A DNA stretch of 64,000 nt from the NCBI GenBank assembly GCA_020630875.1, contig JAHDIH010000009.1, positions 1-64,000 of the forward strand. Direction: 5' to 3'. Both the position numbers and the translations under genes were made by a program. This DNA comes from Deltaproteobacteria bacterium. Its GTDB lineage: Bacteria; Myxococcota_A; Polyangia; Haliangiales; Haliangiaceae. Positions 44,147-55,007 of this stretch are shown in pieces. Below the pieces are notes generated by a model. The model saw only the letters and a program-made list of their open reading frames with translations. It did not search any database and was not told where the DNA came from. Position 1 is the stretch's first letter, and each line of letters starts with the position of its first letter.

Positions 44147-47092
44147 TTAATCGGTCTCAAAAAGTGAGCTCGGATCCGTAGGAGAAAGCTTACTCTTGAG
44201 CGGCTCTGGGATGTTGTCAGTGTTTCCCGTCACAATGATGTGTTTTGGCTGCGCAAAAATGGTTTGTGAAAATTTCTCAAAGGCTTCAAACGATATTTGG
44301 TTTAGCTCCGACAGCCACTCTTGTCGCTCATCGAATGATTTACCGCGGTCGGTAAAACGGTTTACGTATCCCGCGACCGTACGCGGAGGGATCCTCCGCT
44401 CTGTCTCAACGGTCAGCAAGCTTTTTTTAGCCAGCTCAAACCGTCCTTTCTGCATCTTCTGGTTACCCAACAATTCGGCAAGTAGTTTCAAGACGTCTGC
44501 AGACTTATCGGTTTGCGTGCCAACGCTGAGTACGAACGAACTGTCGTCTCCTACCCGGCGCGCATGAAAGAATCGTCCCCACACCGAATACGCCATTCCG
44601 CGAGCTTCACGTACTTCCTGAAATAGAAATGCTCCCATGCCCCCTGAAAGGTACTCTTGTAGCAGCCTGCGCATTGCCATTTGTTCTGGACTGCTGGCAC
44701 CTATTGGTGTCGCCATCCATATCTGCGTTTGTGACGTTTTTACATTAACGTGGTGGTACGCATCTTTCGTTAGCGGTGTGAGACGTACTGCGTGCCGTTT
44801 TGATGCTGCGATCGAAGGACTTCCAAAACTCGCAACTGCGGCTACGTGCCGAGGGCCAAAAAACAACGTTCGTCGTTTGAGTTTAGGAAGTCTTGCCAAT
44901 GCTTTCGTAACTTCCGCGACCGCATTGCCCCCGCGTAAATGGCTCATGGGAATGACGCTTACAAAGCGACTGCGCTTTCCTTTCAAAACGTATTCGATCA
45001 ATGCAGAATGAAGCGTCCTAGGGTTTTGGCGAGCTAGGTTGCGAGCGTTCCCCTCAGCTTCAATCTTCTTACGTAACGCAGCTTCGTCGACAGTGGGGCT
45101 TTCAAAGACAGACCTAACTACGGCCATTATGCTTTCAAAGTTGCCCGCGGCCCCCTCTACCGTGACAGAGTAATCATCCGCAGAGCAGCTATGGGAGACT
45201 GTGGCGCCTAACTGATGAAGCTTTGACTGCGTGGCTGTCGCAGGCAGCCCTCCTCCCCCAAAGCTAGCAAGAGAATCTAGTGCAAAGCACGTCCAGTCCC
45301 GTGGGTTTTCCCTCCCATACGCAAAGGTGAGAGAGAAAAGGTCGTTCTTGTGGTTGGTCGCCCGAATGAATTCACCGGTCGTGCTATTCGAATACTCGTA
45401 GTCCTCGTCTTTCTCAAGAAACTTAGCTGCTGTCCCCAGGTTTTTCTTCATTGCTTTAGCGTCCTTGGCAAAACTGCTCATGACTCCTTGCCGAAGGGCG
45501 ACGGGTGTGATTTTAGGTTTTTCGATTTTCTTGGGACTAAACTCGCCATCTTTCATGTACACCACGGCTGAATCGACACTTAGGTATTTCTTGGCTACGG
45601 CAATCACTTGCTCCTTAGAAACCTCGCGCATCCGCACGTTTGCCTTAGAGGCGTACGTCCAAGGCTCACGTCTAACCCAAGCGTCCAGCATCGCACTGGC
45701 TCGTCCTCGGTTGTCCTCGAGCGATTCCTTTTTTTGAATGTCCAGCCTGTTAACCACCGCCTGAAGGTCCGCATCCTCAAACGCCCCCTGGCTAACATCT
45801 TCCACAGCTTCGCGTAATAGCCGCTCCACGTCTTCATGAGCCTGGTCTTTCTTGACATCCGCCCACACCACTAACATTCCTCCTTCGTTGTAGCTGACAT
45901 AGTAGGAACCGGCATCGGCGACAAGGCCGGAAATCGTTAACTTCTTTTTTAGCACCCCAGCTTTAGATCCAAGCAAGCGCTCGGCGAGATAGAGCTTTTC
46001 TGCAGCCGGAGATTTTGAGGGAGGCAGCGCCCATGCGATGCTCACTGCATTTTGACCTTTGGCCTTAAGCGTCGCCATTGCCCGGCCTGTTTTACGAATA
46101 GCGGCTGGTGCTGCGGGCAAGTTCGGCACTGTAGCAACTTTCCAAGAGGAGAAGTTCTTCTCTAATATGGGAAGTGCGACCGATGGAGCAATATCTCCGG
46201 CGAGCACGATTGCCGTGTTCTCAGGTCGATAGTACCTTTTAAAGTACGCTTCCATGTCTCCGTAAGCTGGCGTTTTCAAGTGCTCTGACGTTCCAATCAC
46301 TGATTTGTCTCCGTACGGATGCCCCGAATACAGAAGCGACATCAGCTTTTGGTACTGCCTGGATCCGGGAGAGTCTAAGGAACGATTCTTTTCCTCGTAA
46401 ACCGACTCTAGCTCCGGATAAAACAATCGGAAGACGGGGTTCATAAAACGGTCGGCTTCTACTTTCGCCCACGCCTCAAAAGAAGACGGCGGTACTGCGG
46501 TAATGTAGGACGTCACATGCTGGGACGTGAACGCATTGACGCCGGTAATCCCTAACGACGCGTAGAGTTGGTCAAGTTCGTTAGGAATCGCGTATTTGGC
46601 GGCGAGTTGAGTCTCGCTATCTATCGCTTCGAATAGACTCTTTCGCTTGCTTGACTTCTCTGCTGCAGACAAAACTTTCGAGTTCGTGACATCCTTCAGC
46701 TCTAAATAGAGCTGTCTTATTTTCTCTATGTGATGTTTCTCTTTTTGGTAGTCGGTGGTCCCAAGGGACTTAGACCCTTTGAAGAGCATATGCTCCAGGT
46801 AGTGAGCTAGCCCGGTGGAAGCCGCTGGATCGTCAAAACCACCCGCCCTTACTGCAATGTGCGTACGTATTTCTGGCAAGTCGTGGTTCTCGCTGATGTA
46901 GACCGTCAGGCCGTTGGACAATCGATGGATGGTGGCGCTAACGGGATCCGACGAATCGCTTTTCTCCACCAAAGAAGGCATCGCTTCCCAAGATTTGCCT
47001 TCCGATGGTTCAGATGGGGTTTCCACCGAACTCCGACAAGCAAAAACAATACAAACCGACAATGCTACAACACGCATGACCAGCAATAGCAA
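44147..47092 (-). CDS. M16-family zinc metallopeptidase, lipoprotein
   Basis: The 981-residue protein has a signal with lipobox (VCIVFAC), so it is anchored in an envelope membrane; ATG 47077 is an alternative start. The first M16 domain carries the inverted zinc motif in GLAHYLEHMLFKGS (HxxEH, near residue 77), followed by an insertion of about 60 charged helical residues before NELDQLYASLG, and the third ligand region YEEKNRS. The second half is a M16-like domain without the zinc motif. The fold is that of two-domain pitrilysin-type peptidases that degrade peptides or process outer-membrane proteins. A relic of its 3' end lies about 1.1 kb downstream. Confidence 0.9.
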   Translation of the reverse strand: MLLLVMRVVALSVCIVFACRSSVETPSEPSEGKSWEAMPSLVEKSDSSDPVSATIHRLSNGLTVYISENHDLPEIRTHIAVRAGGFDDPAASTGLAHYLEHMLFKGSKSLGTTDYQKEKHHIEKIRQLYLELKDVTNSKVLSAAEKSSKRKSLFEAIDSETQLAAKYAIPNELDQLYASLGITGVNAFTSQHVTSYITAVPPSSFEAWAKVEADRFMNPVFRLFYPELESVYEEKNRSLDSPGSRQYQKLMSLLYSGHPYGDKSVIGTSEHLKTPAYGDMEAYFKRYYRPENTAIVLAGDIAPSVALPILEKNFSSWKVATVPNLPAAPAAIRKTGRAMATLKAKGQNAVSIAWALPPSKSPAAEKLYLAERLLGSKAGVLKKKLTISGLVADAGSYYVSYNEGGMLVVWADVKKDQAHEDVERLLREAVEDVSQGAFEDADLQAVVNRLDIQKKESLEDNRGRASAMLDAWVRREPWTYASKANVRMREVSKEQVIAVAKKYLSVDSAVVYMKDGEFSPKKIEKPKITPVALRQGVMSSFAKDAKAMKKNLGTAAKFLEKDEDYEYSNSTTGEFIRATNHKNDLFSLTFAYGRENPRDWTCFALDSLASFGGGGLPATATQSKLHQLGATVSHSCSADDYSVTVEGAAGNFESIMAVVRSVFESPTVDEAALRKKIEAEGNARNLARQNPRTLHSALIEYVLKGKRSRFVSVIPMSHLRGGNAVAEVTKALARLPKLKRRTLFFGPRHVAAVASFGSPSIAASKRHAVRLTPLTKDAYHHVNVKTSQTQIWMATPIGASSPEQMAMRRLLQEYLSGGMGAFLFQEVREARGMAYSVWGRFFHARRVGDDSSFVLSVGTQTDKSADVLKLLAELLGNQKMQKGRFELAKKSLLTVETERRIPPRTVAGYVNRFTDRGKSFDERQEWLSELNQISFEAFEKFSQTIFAQPKHIIVTGNTDNIPEPLKSKLSPTDPSSLFETD

Positions 47093-47127
47093 AATTCGGA
47101 TAACAGGGACAGCCGCTGCGCAGGTAA

Positions 47128-48105
47128 CTAGAGTGTATTCTTCAGATCTGCGACGGTATCGGCCAGCGTCAGCCCAGGGTCACGACACGTGAAGCCTAGC
47201 TCCCGTTGAGCTTTTACTGATGACAAATACCAGAAGTGACTGGCCATATCGACAGCGACAGGACTCATCTTACTTTCCCCACCAGCCATCCGACTCACGC
47301 GACGCATGAGCCCTGCGCCAGACTTGGCCCAGCTGGTTGGAATACTGAGCATTGGAGCGTCTACTTTGGCAACTCTCGCCAGCCGTCCAAAAAACTCTTT
47401 CATAGTCCAATTGGGACCACCAAGGAAGTAGCGTTCACCGGCCCGACCTTGCCTTGCACATGCAATGGTCCCCGCGGCAGCATCCCGCACATCGACAAAA
47501 TTCACACCCCCCTTAGGTGTAAACGGAATTTCGCGCTTGAGAAACGAGCGAACGTCGCCAACGGAGGAGAGTCGTTTGTCTCCTGGTCCTAAAAGTAGAC
47601 TGGGGTTAACGCAAACCACATCAAGTCCCAGTCGCTTACCTAGATCGAAAGAGAGCTTCTCTTGATAGATTTTCGAGGCGTAGTACGCCCACTTCGCGGC
47701 AACCGCTACCGCGTACGGGTCACGTTCGGTAAACGTTCTCGGCGTTTCGGAAACCGCAATGGTGCCAGAGGAAGAGGACACCACGGCCTTGGGGATGCCA
47801 GCAGACACAGCCGTCTCAATGACATTCCGAGTCCCGTCGACGTGCACCTCCATCATCCTTCTCTTGTCTTTCGAGTCACGAGACACAAGGCCCGCCAGAT
47901 GAAACACGCATTCAATGCCGCGCATTGCGCTTGTTAGAGAGTCTCGATCAAGGACGTCGCCAACTACCACTTGCGCCCCCGCTCGCTCAAGGTCTGCGGA
48001 CACCCGCCGACAAAGTGCCGTCACCTTGTGCCCTTCTGCGAGAAGTTGCGAAACTATTTCCCCACCAAGGAACCCCGTGCCCCCAGTTACTAAATAATGA
48101 CTCAT
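47128..48105 (-). CDS. NAD(P)-dependent SDR reductase (dihydroflavonol-reductase-like)
   Basis: An extended short-chain dehydrogenase: nucleotide motif VTGGTGFLGGE at the N-terminus, acidic VVVGDVLDRDSL, FHLAGLVSR, and catalytic YxxxK in YYASKIYQEK. I use ATG 48103-48105, which overlaps the upstream gene's stop (ATGA); a longer frame to 48207 lies inside the upstream gene and lacks family support. It closes the four-gene lipid operon and may reduce an alkyl or keto intermediate made by the large enzyme, which is inference from position. Confidence 0.85.
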   Translation of the reverse strand: MSHYLVTGGTGFLGGEIVSQLLAEGHKVTALCRRVSADLERAGAQVVVGDVLDRDSLTSAMRGIECVFHLAGLVSRDSKDKRRMMEVHVDGTRNVIETAVSAGIPKAVVSSSSGTIAVSETPRTFTERDPYAVAVAAKWAYYASKIYQEKLSFDLGKRLGLDVVCVNPSLLLGPGDKRLSSVGDVRSFLKREIPFTPKGGVNFVDVRDAAAGTIACARQGRAGERYFLGGPNWTMKEFFGRLARVAKVDAPMLSIPTSWAKSGAGLMRRVSRMAGGESKMSPVAVDMASHFWYLSSVKAQRELGFTCRDPGLTLADTVADLKNTL

Positions 48106-51100
48106 GCGGATTCTTCTTTCTTGCTCGAGGCGGACTCTGGCTCCTGACCAGCTCTCCGCGCGCTGAAGCTTTCGTAAGTTTCCCTGCCTGCCTCCCCTAG
48201 CATCCACAAGTCACTGTCGGTCGCTCTGCCGCGAACCTGGCTTTCGCACTCGGTAGCAATTTGCTTGTAGGCTGCGCCTCGTCTTTTCCCCGCGGTCATC
48301 TCCATCAACTTCTCGTAGGAAAGGTATGGGGCAATATCCGCCTGAACTCGTTTGCCTCTGGTTGGCGCGGGACGGCCTGGAGGCATAGCTCGATAAGTGC
48401 CTCCAAGAAACATGGGCAGAATTCCGCATTGATTATTGAGGGCCAAGTATCCGAGTGACGGTTTGAAGTCGATCATCTTTCCAGATCGGCTCCGAGTGCC
48501 TTCTGGAAAAATCAAAAGTATTCTACCTTCGCGCAACATGTCACCTGCCAGTCGCAGCGACTCTCTAAGCGACCCATGCCGTTCCATAGGAACCAAGTTG
48601 GTAAAGTTTTCAAAGTATACGCGCCGAACGGGATCATCAAAGAAATAGTCCTTAGCAGCGAGCGCAACCAACAAGTCTCCGTATTCCCCAATGGCGTGTT
48701 TCACCAATCCCATGTCTAAATGACTCGAATGGTTGGCAGCGATAATGTACCCCCCATGCGCTGGAGCATAAGCTCTTCCCGTCACCTTGGTGTTTAGGTA
48801 GTTGGAATAAAGTCTCTTTTGCCCAAACCTCAACACCTTGCGCCCGGTCAGGATAAGCGGCTCAGGAATCGCGCGCTCACGCTCTGGATCCTCCCAAGCG
48901 TCCGCGTCAATATTCTCGGCATCTTCCAAAGACTTCGCTTCGCCACAAGCTTCAATCACGTCACTTACTGAAATGCAATTTGTGATGACGTTAGCATCGG
49001 AAAACATAAACCCTCTGCGTTCCAGTGCCACTACAAGCTCAGCAAGCATGAGCGAGTCGAATCCAAGCGCTTCCAGCGTCGCTGCTGGTGACACCTCGGA
49101 TTTATCTCTATGGCATACTGTGGCAACCACATCGCAGATGAGATTCGAAGTGCTGGTGTTTTCGGCATCAGCGAATTTATTCGTATTGGATTCCGCCTCG
49201 AGCTTTTGCAACTGTGCGACCACCTCAGCCCTCTTAACCTTGCGAGTGGAGGTTCTAGGTAAGTCGTGATCCCAAAGATGAAAAATCTTGATCCTTTTTG
49301 CTTGTTGCAACCCGCGGGAGACATTGGCCATATGCTCCCTCACCTGCTCTTGCACTTCGCTTCGGGTCCCTTTGTCGTAATCGGGTACCACAAGGGCGCA
49401 AACCGTTTCCCCTTCGCCTGCGGGGAGCCCTACCACTGACATTTCTTTGATCCAGCTGGTTTTACTGTAAAGGTCCTCTATTTCATCGGGATAAATATTC
49501 TCGCCCGCCGCCCCAAGGATCATGTCCTTTTTGCGACCAACGATGTACAAATTCCCTTTGCGATCTAGCTTTCCTAAGTCTCCGGTGTGAAGCCACCCCT
49601 TCTTCAGCGTCCTTGCAGTCTCGGTTTCGTTTTCATGATAGCCAGCCATCACGTTGGGTCCTTTGGCGATTACCTCACCAACGCCATTTTCGTCAGGGTC
49701 ATCTATCTTTATGGTCACGCCTGGCAGGGCTTTTCCAACGCTGCCGATCTTTACTCTCTTACCAGGAGGTTGAACGGTCAATACTGGTGAGGCCTCGGTC
49801 ATGCCGTAACCTTCGTAAAGTGTGAACCCCATGCCTTGCATAGATTTCATAACTTTTGGCGAAAGCGCTGCACCTCCACTGATAAGGAGTCTTAAGCGCC
49901 CCCCCATTTGTTTGTGGATGGGGTAAAAGAACACTTTTCCCAAGCTTGTTTGATAGGGAAGCTGCTCTCGAACCACGCGATGGAAATCCGTGGCGGAATC
50001 AAAGGCACGAGTTACAAACGGTCCTTTCTCCTTAATCTTGCCGTGAATCTTACGATTAAAGAGCTGCCACACCGCGGGAACGCCAACCATGGCGGTAATG
50101 TTGCCATTTTTTAAGACATGATTAATCGCGGCAGGTTCAGCTTGCGCCAGGTAGTTGATAGAGGAGCCATGCATCAGCGGCATCAACATTCCAGAGGAAA
50201 ACTCAAACGTATGATGCAGCGGCAGGACTGACAAGAGCGAGTCGTGTCGATAAAGCTTGAACATGGACGACATCTGCGCCGCCATGGAAGCAAAGTTTTT
50301 ATGGGTAAGGACTACCCCTTTGGGGGTACCGGTCGTCCCCGAGGTAAAGATGATGGAAGCCGGGGTGTCGCCTGTGATTGGGGGGGCGGTAAACCCTTCA
50401 GAACTGCCGCGCATCACGTCAGAGAATCTCATGAGCATCTTCCCTGGCAAGTTGGTACGCAGCCATGCCATGGGATCTCCACCTAGATCTTGCGCGAATT
50501 TAAGTGCCACTCCATTGGAGGTTAGACAAATCTTCGCCCCTGAAGCCTCCACGAGGTTTTTCACTTCCTGGATGCCCATTTGCGGGTCGACAGGTACAGC
50601 CACTGCTCCGGCTTTCAAAATTCCAAAATAGCTAATCACCCACTCCGGTCGACTTTCAGAGATCAGCATGACCTTGTCGCCAGACGAGACACCGAACTTC
50701 TTCAGTGCCACCGCAACTCCTTCTGAACGCTCCTTAACCTGTGCGTAAGTGTACACTTGAGGCCTCGGTTTATCGAGACGCCAACGTTTCAGCGCCGGAC
50801 GATGTTTGTTTAGCTCGCACGCTGCATTGAAGAGCTCAAGCATATCTCGATGGACGTAACCAAGAGTCTTGTTATTTCCTAGCTCTTTGTCTAGGACGGG
50901 GAACACCCACTTTTTGAGGCCAGGAAAGTGGACGTTAAGAAAATAGTGACGCCAATCGAATTTCTCTTCCCAAGGAAGCAGGTCTCGGTCTTCAGGAGTC
51001 AAATCAGAAAAAAGCGCCAACGTGTTGTCGTTGCGAAATTTTATATCGCAGTCCCACGTAAATGGCTTAAAGAGATCCACCAGACTTGTGACTTGACCGG

Positions 51101-52541
51101 TAAACTTAGAAACTTTTCCTAGCTCTTCTTTGGCACGCTCCCCCCACGCTTGCAGTCGAGGCGCTCCCCACGCTGGGAGTCGCTCATCCAACAGCTTTGA
51201 TGCGCCAGCGGCGAGCCGACCAAGTCTCGGAGCACTTTTCTGATGAAAGGTCTCGGCGTCGACGGACATCACTTCGAGTCGCGCCCTTATCTTGTTGAGT
51301 AGCGCCGATTTAGTTTTGGCGTTCGCCAGGTGATGGCGACGGACCGCAAGTCCGATTAGCTCCGTGGTTCTTTTAGACGTGATGGGGTTACTGTGAGAGG
51401 TAGACAACGCGTAAACCGGCTTGTGTCGACCTAAAAGCAGCGCTGCCATACCTGCCACCATTCCTGCGCAAACATGGTCAACAGGAACTACGTCGATAGG
51501 AACATCTCTAACAACGATTTGGCGTTGGCCTTTTAGCACGAGGTAAATTAGTGGCGCCGTAGTGTTGTAGCCCTCGTTCCATCCAGGAAACGGGAATTCT
51601 AAGGCGGACTCTACAATGGCTGGCCGCACAACCGTCACTGGCACTTCTTTCTCTGACAGAAGCACCTGCTCGCCAAGTGACTTTGTATACGTATAGGTAT
51701 TCGTCCATCCCCAATGAGCCGCACGATCCATTCCAATTTTTGTTAGTCGCCTGCGCAACCATTTCTTTCGCATCGTCGCCACGCCATCTTCCATGGCGAT
51801 CGGATCGTTAGGATCTCTGCGTTGTTTCCGGAGTAAAGCGGTCGCTTTTTCTCGGAATTCAGAGACGTGAGCTCGGTCATCTGCCACGTTCTTGGCATGT
51901 CGGATGGCACGCCAACAATCTTCGATTTCCGCCCTGGCATCAAAGTCTCGATCCGGCAGCTCATTTCGCCGCGGAAAGTATCCCACCACCTGGTCGTCCT
52001 CGTAGACTTCGCCATCTCTAAATCCAGCAACGTAACACGTTGAAACGTGCATCAACTTAGCGGAACTAAATCGCGCTGCCTCAAGAACGTTAAGAGCGCC
52101 TTCTGCGTTAATGGCTATGGCTTCCTCTAAAGCTGGGGTAAAAGACACGAGCCCGGCTGAGTTAACGATTAAGTCTAGTCCACCAACTTTTTCAAAGCGG
52201 TGCAGCGTTTCTTCGGTAAACCCGCACTTCTCAATGGAAATGTCTCCGCCAACAACTTCGATTTTCTCGTCCAAAAAACCGTAGTAGTCAGAGCCCCATT
52301 TCGCCTTGAGTGGTCGCATTGGCTCTGAGTCTGCAATTTGATCCGTAAAACGCTGCTCAGGAGTTTTCCCCTTGCTCCCCCTAATGAGAAGAAACACTTT
52401 TCCAATATTGGGGTACTTCGTTAAGAGCAGTGAAAGCAAGACTTTCCCAACAAAGCCAGTCGTACCAATAATCAGTACATTTTTCCCCTGCAGCGTCTCA
52501 CCTACGTTGATGGGAATCTTCAATTCAGTAACGTTGCTCAT
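48102..52541 (-). CDS. Four-domain enzyme: fatty acyl reductase, acyl-AMP ligase, carrier domain, acyltransferase (ElbD-like)
   Basis: The 1479-residue protein fuses four lipid domains. Residues 1-400: SDR-type fatty-acyl/thioester reductase ([22 protein letters not shown] near 286). About 570-1100: AMP-forming acyl ligase ([11 protein letters not shown] near 735, YGMTEASP near 913, GRKKDMI near 1004). About 1120-1200: carrier domain with phosphopantetheine Ser in LGFDSL near 1160. About 1240-1440: PlsC-type acyltransferase (NHSSHLD near 1268; [11 protein letters not shown] near 1346). It could activate a fatty acid, hold it on the carrier, reduce it or transfer it to a glycerol phosphate. 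The set of domains recalls ElbD of Myxococcus ether-lipid synthesis. Both ends overlap the neighbouring genes by ATGA. Confidence 0.88.
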   Translation of the reverse strand: MSNVTELKIPINVGETLQGKNVLIIGTTGFVGKVLLSLLLTKYPNIGKVFLLIRGSKGKTPEQRFTDQIADSEPMRPLKAKWGSDYYGFLDEKIEVVGGDISIEKCGFTEETLHRFEKVGGLDLIVNSAGLVSFTPALEEAIAINAEGALNVLEAARFSSAKLMHVSTCYVAGFRDGEVYEDDQVVGYFPRRNELPDRDFDARAEIEDCWRAIRHAKNVADDRAHVSEFREKATALLRKQRRDPNDPIAMEDGVATMRKKWLRRRLTKIGMDRAAHWGWTNTYTYTKSLGEQVLLSEKEVPVTVVRPAIVESALEFPFPGWNEGYNTTAPLIYLVLKGQRQIVVRDVPIDVVPVDHVCAGMVAGMAALLLGRHKPVYALSTSHSNPITSKRTTELIGLAVRRHHLANAKTKSALLNKIRARLEVMSVDAETFHQKSAPRLGRLAAGASKLLDERLPAWGAPRLQAWGERAKEELGKVSKFTGQVTSLVDLFKPFTWDCDIKFRNDNTLALFSDLTPEDRDLLPWEEKFDWRHYFLNVHFPGLKKWVFPVLDKELGNNKTLGYVHRDMLELFNAACELNKHRPALKRWRLDKPRPQVYTYAQVKERSEGVAVALKKFGVSSGDKVMLISESRPEWVISYFGILKAGAVAVPVDPQMGIQEVKNLVEASGAKICLTSNGVALKFAQDLGGDPMAWLRTNLPGKMLMRFSDVMRGSSEGFTAPPITGDTPASIIFTSGTTGTPKGVVLTHKNFASMAAQMSSMFKLYRHDSLLSVLPLHHTFEFSSGMLMPLMHGSSINYLAQAEPAAINHVLKNGNITAMVGVPAVWQLFNRKIHGKIKEKGPFVTRAFDSATDFHRVVREQLPYQTSLGKVFFYPIHKQMGGRLRLLISGGAALSPKVMKSMQGMGFTLYEGYGMTEASPVLTVQPPGKRVKIGSVGKALPGVTIKIDDPDENGVGEVIAKGPNVMAGYHENETETARTLKKGWLHTGDLGKLDRKGNLYIVGRKKDMILGAAGENIYPDEIEDLYSKTSWIKEMSVVGLPAGEGETVCALVVPDYDKGTRSEVQEQVREHMANVSRGLQQAKRIKIFHLWDHDLPRTSTRKVKRAEVVAQLQKLEAESNTNKFADAENTSTSNLICDVVATVCHRDKSEVSPAATLEALGFDSLMLAELVVALERRGFMFSDANVITNCISVSDVIEACGEAKSLEDAENIDADAWEDPERERAIPEPLILTGRKVLRFGQKRLYSNYLNTKVTGRAYAPAHGGYIIAANHSSHLDMGLVKHAIGEYGDLLVALAAKDYFFDDPVRRVYFENFTNLVPMERHGSLRESLRLAGDMLREGRILLIFPEGTRSRSGKMIDFKPSLGYLALNNQCGILPMFLGGTYRAMPPGRPAPTRGKRVQADIAPYLSYEKLMEMTAGKRRGAAYKQIATECESQVRGRATDSDLWMLGEAGRETYESFSARRAGQEPESASSKKEESA

Positions 52542-54151
52542 AGGCTTACATCCGTAATCACCGTTGGCGGATGATGCATTAGCGTAATCTGAGCGCTTTG
52601 CCCCATGGTCGACTGAGCCATCGAGATTGCCTCAGCCATTGTTGCCGCGGTTTCCCAGCCCATCATTGTTGGCACTGTAACGTTGTCTGCCCCAACTACG
52701 ATGACGCGACTGCATTTTTCCCTTCCACGTTGGCCCCAGTACCACATGTAAAACGGGTGCGCTCCATGATAAGCGTAGCCACGTCGGTACATTTCAACGT
52801 AGCTTGGATTATAGGCAAATTCATCCTGGTACTTTTGCTCGAGCGTGTAAGCGTCGGTTGTCTCCGGGAGAAGCCTATTGAAAAACTCGATGTAGCTTGG
52901 ATGATGCGTAGGATCAAACTTGTCGGAACAAGGGTGGGTAATGATCATGACCCCGCCATCTTTCAAAAGCGAGTTGTTCCGATACATGTGATAGAAATAT
53001 CCAAGGGCCATCACCTGAACAAGCAGAGGATTGAGAGCTTTGGAATTCACGTTGTACGGCGAGATGTACGGGATGCCGCTGATGAGGATATCTGCTTGGC
53101 CTTTTACCGACACGGCGTACTGATCAAAGCTTTGCTTCAACGTCTTGTCGTGTACCGGCTCCGTTGCCCCAGCGTAACAACCGATAAGTTCGTATGCGGC
53201 GGGAGTTCGCATGAATATCTCACGGCGCACACTATAGGGGGCTCTATCCAAAGCCCATTTCATTCCTTGGAATTTCAAGCGGTCCGACTCCGTGAAGTTG
53301 TCTTCGTTTTTCATGAGAAACCCAAGAGGTCCATCAAAAACTCTATTATTTAGAACGGTCTCAATGTGGAAGACGTTGAAGTTTTCATCAATCATCTTGC
53401 CAATGCGCGTAATAGAATGATTGAGCGCAGAACTCTTGGGATCCATATAGGAATCCGACTCCGAGATGCACTTTGGAGTGTGGTGCGCCTTCAGACTTTC
53501 ATATCCACAAAGGCCAACTCCCAAAGACTTATGCCCGCCATTCATGGGAACGAGGTTGATGTTGCAATAGATTATCAGGTCAGACTCTGATGCTCGTTTG
53601 TGAGTTTCAACCACTTCGTTGTGTTTCGTCTTGCCTACCACAACCATCCCATCGGGATCGCAAGCATCATGGTTGTAGAGCCGGTCTGGCCAATACGCCT
53701 TCCAAACCTTTTCTCCGACCATCCGACGAATTTCCTTAGGAGTCATGCGACGGTGAAGCGCCGTGGCGACAATGATGTGTACGTCATCGACCCCATGGTC
53801 AGCGAGCATCCCACATATAATGTTGAGCATGGTCTCCCTGATGTCGGCTTGTTTCATCATCGGTATCGGCAATGAAATATCATCTACCGCTATTGTCACT
53901 TTCATGCCTGGTTTCAACTGAGCATGGAGGGGCTCGGCATTCTCTGGGTGGTTGAGCGCATAGCGAATCGTCGCTTCAGGATTGGGTACTCCCGCGAAGG
54001 GAGGGTTGGCGTAGATAACGCGCGTCCCAATAGGCAGGTCTTCGAGAAGAAAATTCTCACCACTAAAGAGAATACGTGGGGCTGAACCTTTGTCGATGTA
54101 AACGACTTGTTCGTTTTGAGAACCACTTGTCCTAGGTCTAGAAGTTGTCAT
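52538..54151 (-). CDS. LarA/DUF2088-family protein
   Basis: The 537-residue cytoplasmic protein matches the lactate-racemase (LarA) superfamily: [10 protein letters not shown] corresponds to the DDxTxxxP motif, ATALHRRMT to the ATGxHR block, and [10 protein letters not shown] to the NHDA block with a conserved His. True LarA needs a nickel-pincer cofactor; no larB, larC or larE gene is nearby. Many DUF2088 homologues catalyse other, unknown reactions. Its stop overlaps the start of the four-domain lipid enzyme by ATGA, so a role in the same lipid pathway is likely. Confidence 0.78.
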   Translation of the reverse strand: MTTSRPRTSGSQNEQVVYIDKGSAPRILFSGENFLLEDLPIGTRVIYANPPFAGVPNPEATIRYALNHPENAEPLHAQLKPGMKVTIAVDDISLPIPMMKQADIRETMLNIICGMLADHGVDDVHIIVATALHRRMTPKEIRRMVGEKVWKAYWPDRLYNHDACDPDGMVVVGKTKHNEVVETHKRASESDLIIYCNINLVPMNGGHKSLGVGLCGYESLKAHHTPKCISESDSYMDPKSSALNHSITRIGKMIDENFNVFHIETVLNNRVFDGPLGFLMKNEDNFTESDRLKFQGMKWALDRAPYSVRREIFMRTPAAYELIGCYAGATEPVHDKTLKQSFDQYAVSVKGQADILISGIPYISPYNVNSKALNPLLVQVMALGYFYHMYRNNSLLKDGGVMIITHPCSDKFDPTHHPSYIEFFNRLLPETTDAYTLEQKYQDEFAYNPSYVEMYRRGYAYHGAHPFYMWYWGQRGREKCSRVIVVGADNVTVPTMMGWETAATMAEAISMAQSTMGQSAQITLMHHPPTVITDVSL

Positions 54152-54161
54152 AATTTTTACC

Positions 54162-54842
54162 TTACTTAAGGGATAGTACCGGCCAGTCGTACGACCGAGC
54201 GGCAGCGCGTAGTCGCATGTCAGGATTTACAGCAGTGGGATGGCCCACGACCGTTAACATTGGGAAATCGGAAAAGCTATCGGAATACGCCCAGGATTCG
54301 GCCAAGTCGACGTCGTTCCTTTTAGCAAAATCGCGCATGATATCGGCCTTGTTGGCGCCGCCAATAAACGGCTTACAAAGCTTTCCGGTGGCATATCCGT
54401 CTTTGAATTCAAGCTTGTTGGCAATCAAGTGGTCCACCCCTAGATGCTCGGCTAAAGGTCTGATTGTGAAGTCGAGGGCTCCAGAAATCAAAACCTGTTT
54501 GACCCCTGCGCGTTTGGAGTCTGCAATCAACTCAAGCGCGTGAGGGTAAATGTTAGGTTTCACTACCTCCGTAAAGAGCTCTTCCGCCAACGTGAAAAGT
54601 CGGTCCTGACTTTCTCCTGCGTAGTTCTTGTAGAACACTTCGTTGAACCACTTTCGAGAGATTTTGTCTGCCGCCCAAAAAACCGGGACGGATGCTGCCG
54701 TAGACACCACTCGTTTGGCTGAGCTGATCAGCGACGGCTGACGAGCTGCGTAAAATGCAAAAGCGTGTACAACGTTGATACGGATGAGCGTGCCATCTAC
54801 ATCATAAAACGCCGCGGAGTTCCTGTACTTGGGATGATTCAC
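54162..54842 (-). CDS. HAD-IB family phosphatase (SerB-like)
   Basis: The 226-residue enzyme has the HAD motifs in order: [11 protein letters not shown] (nucleophile Asp) near residue 12, VLISGALDF (motif II Ser), a conserved Lys in NKADIM and [12 protein letters not shown] (motif IV Asp). The HAD-IB type with a helical cap includes phosphoserine phosphatase and phosphatases fused to PlsC acyltransferases; its place as first gene of a lipid operon favours removal of phosphate from a phosphatidate- or alkylglycerol-phosphate-like intermediate, which is inference. It is separated by 10 bp from the LarA-like gene. Confidence 0.85.
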   Translation of the reverse strand: MNHPKYRNSAAFYDVDGTLIRINVVHAFAFYAARQPSLISSAKRVVSTAASVPVFWAADKISRKWFNEVFYKNYAGESQDRLFTLAEELFTEVVKPNIYPHALELIADSKRAGVKQVLISGALDFTIRPLAEHLGVDHLIANKLEFKDGYATGKLCKPFIGGANKADIMRDFAKRNDVDLAESWAYSDSFSDFPMLTVVGHPTAVNPDMRLRAAARSYDWPVLSLK

Positions 54843-54886
54843 GGTTGGCGGGGACTTTGCCTGGGCCTGGCAGGGATGTCAACTTC

Positions 54887-54892
54887 AGTATA
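54887..54892 (-). promoter_or_regulatory. Candidate -10 box of the lipid operon
   Basis: TATACT on the minus strand would start a transcript about 40 bases before the HAD phosphatase ATG. The matching -35 position (17 bp away) reads TTAAAT, weak. It is the best sigma-70-like site in this 165-bp divergent gap; no comparable site was found for the MopE-like gene in the other direction. Confidence 0.3.
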
Positions 54893-55007
54893 ATCACGTA
54901 ATTTCAGACATTTAAGGGATCAATGGCTCGCTGGGGGTTAATGTGGCATGAAGTGCGATAATTTGGTTGTATATTGAATCACGTTTGGGCAGTATAGGCC
55001 CAATCTG

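Noticed and set aside
52598-53353. 251-codon open frame on the plus strand
   Set aside because: It is antisense to the LarA-like gene and shows no recognisable features.
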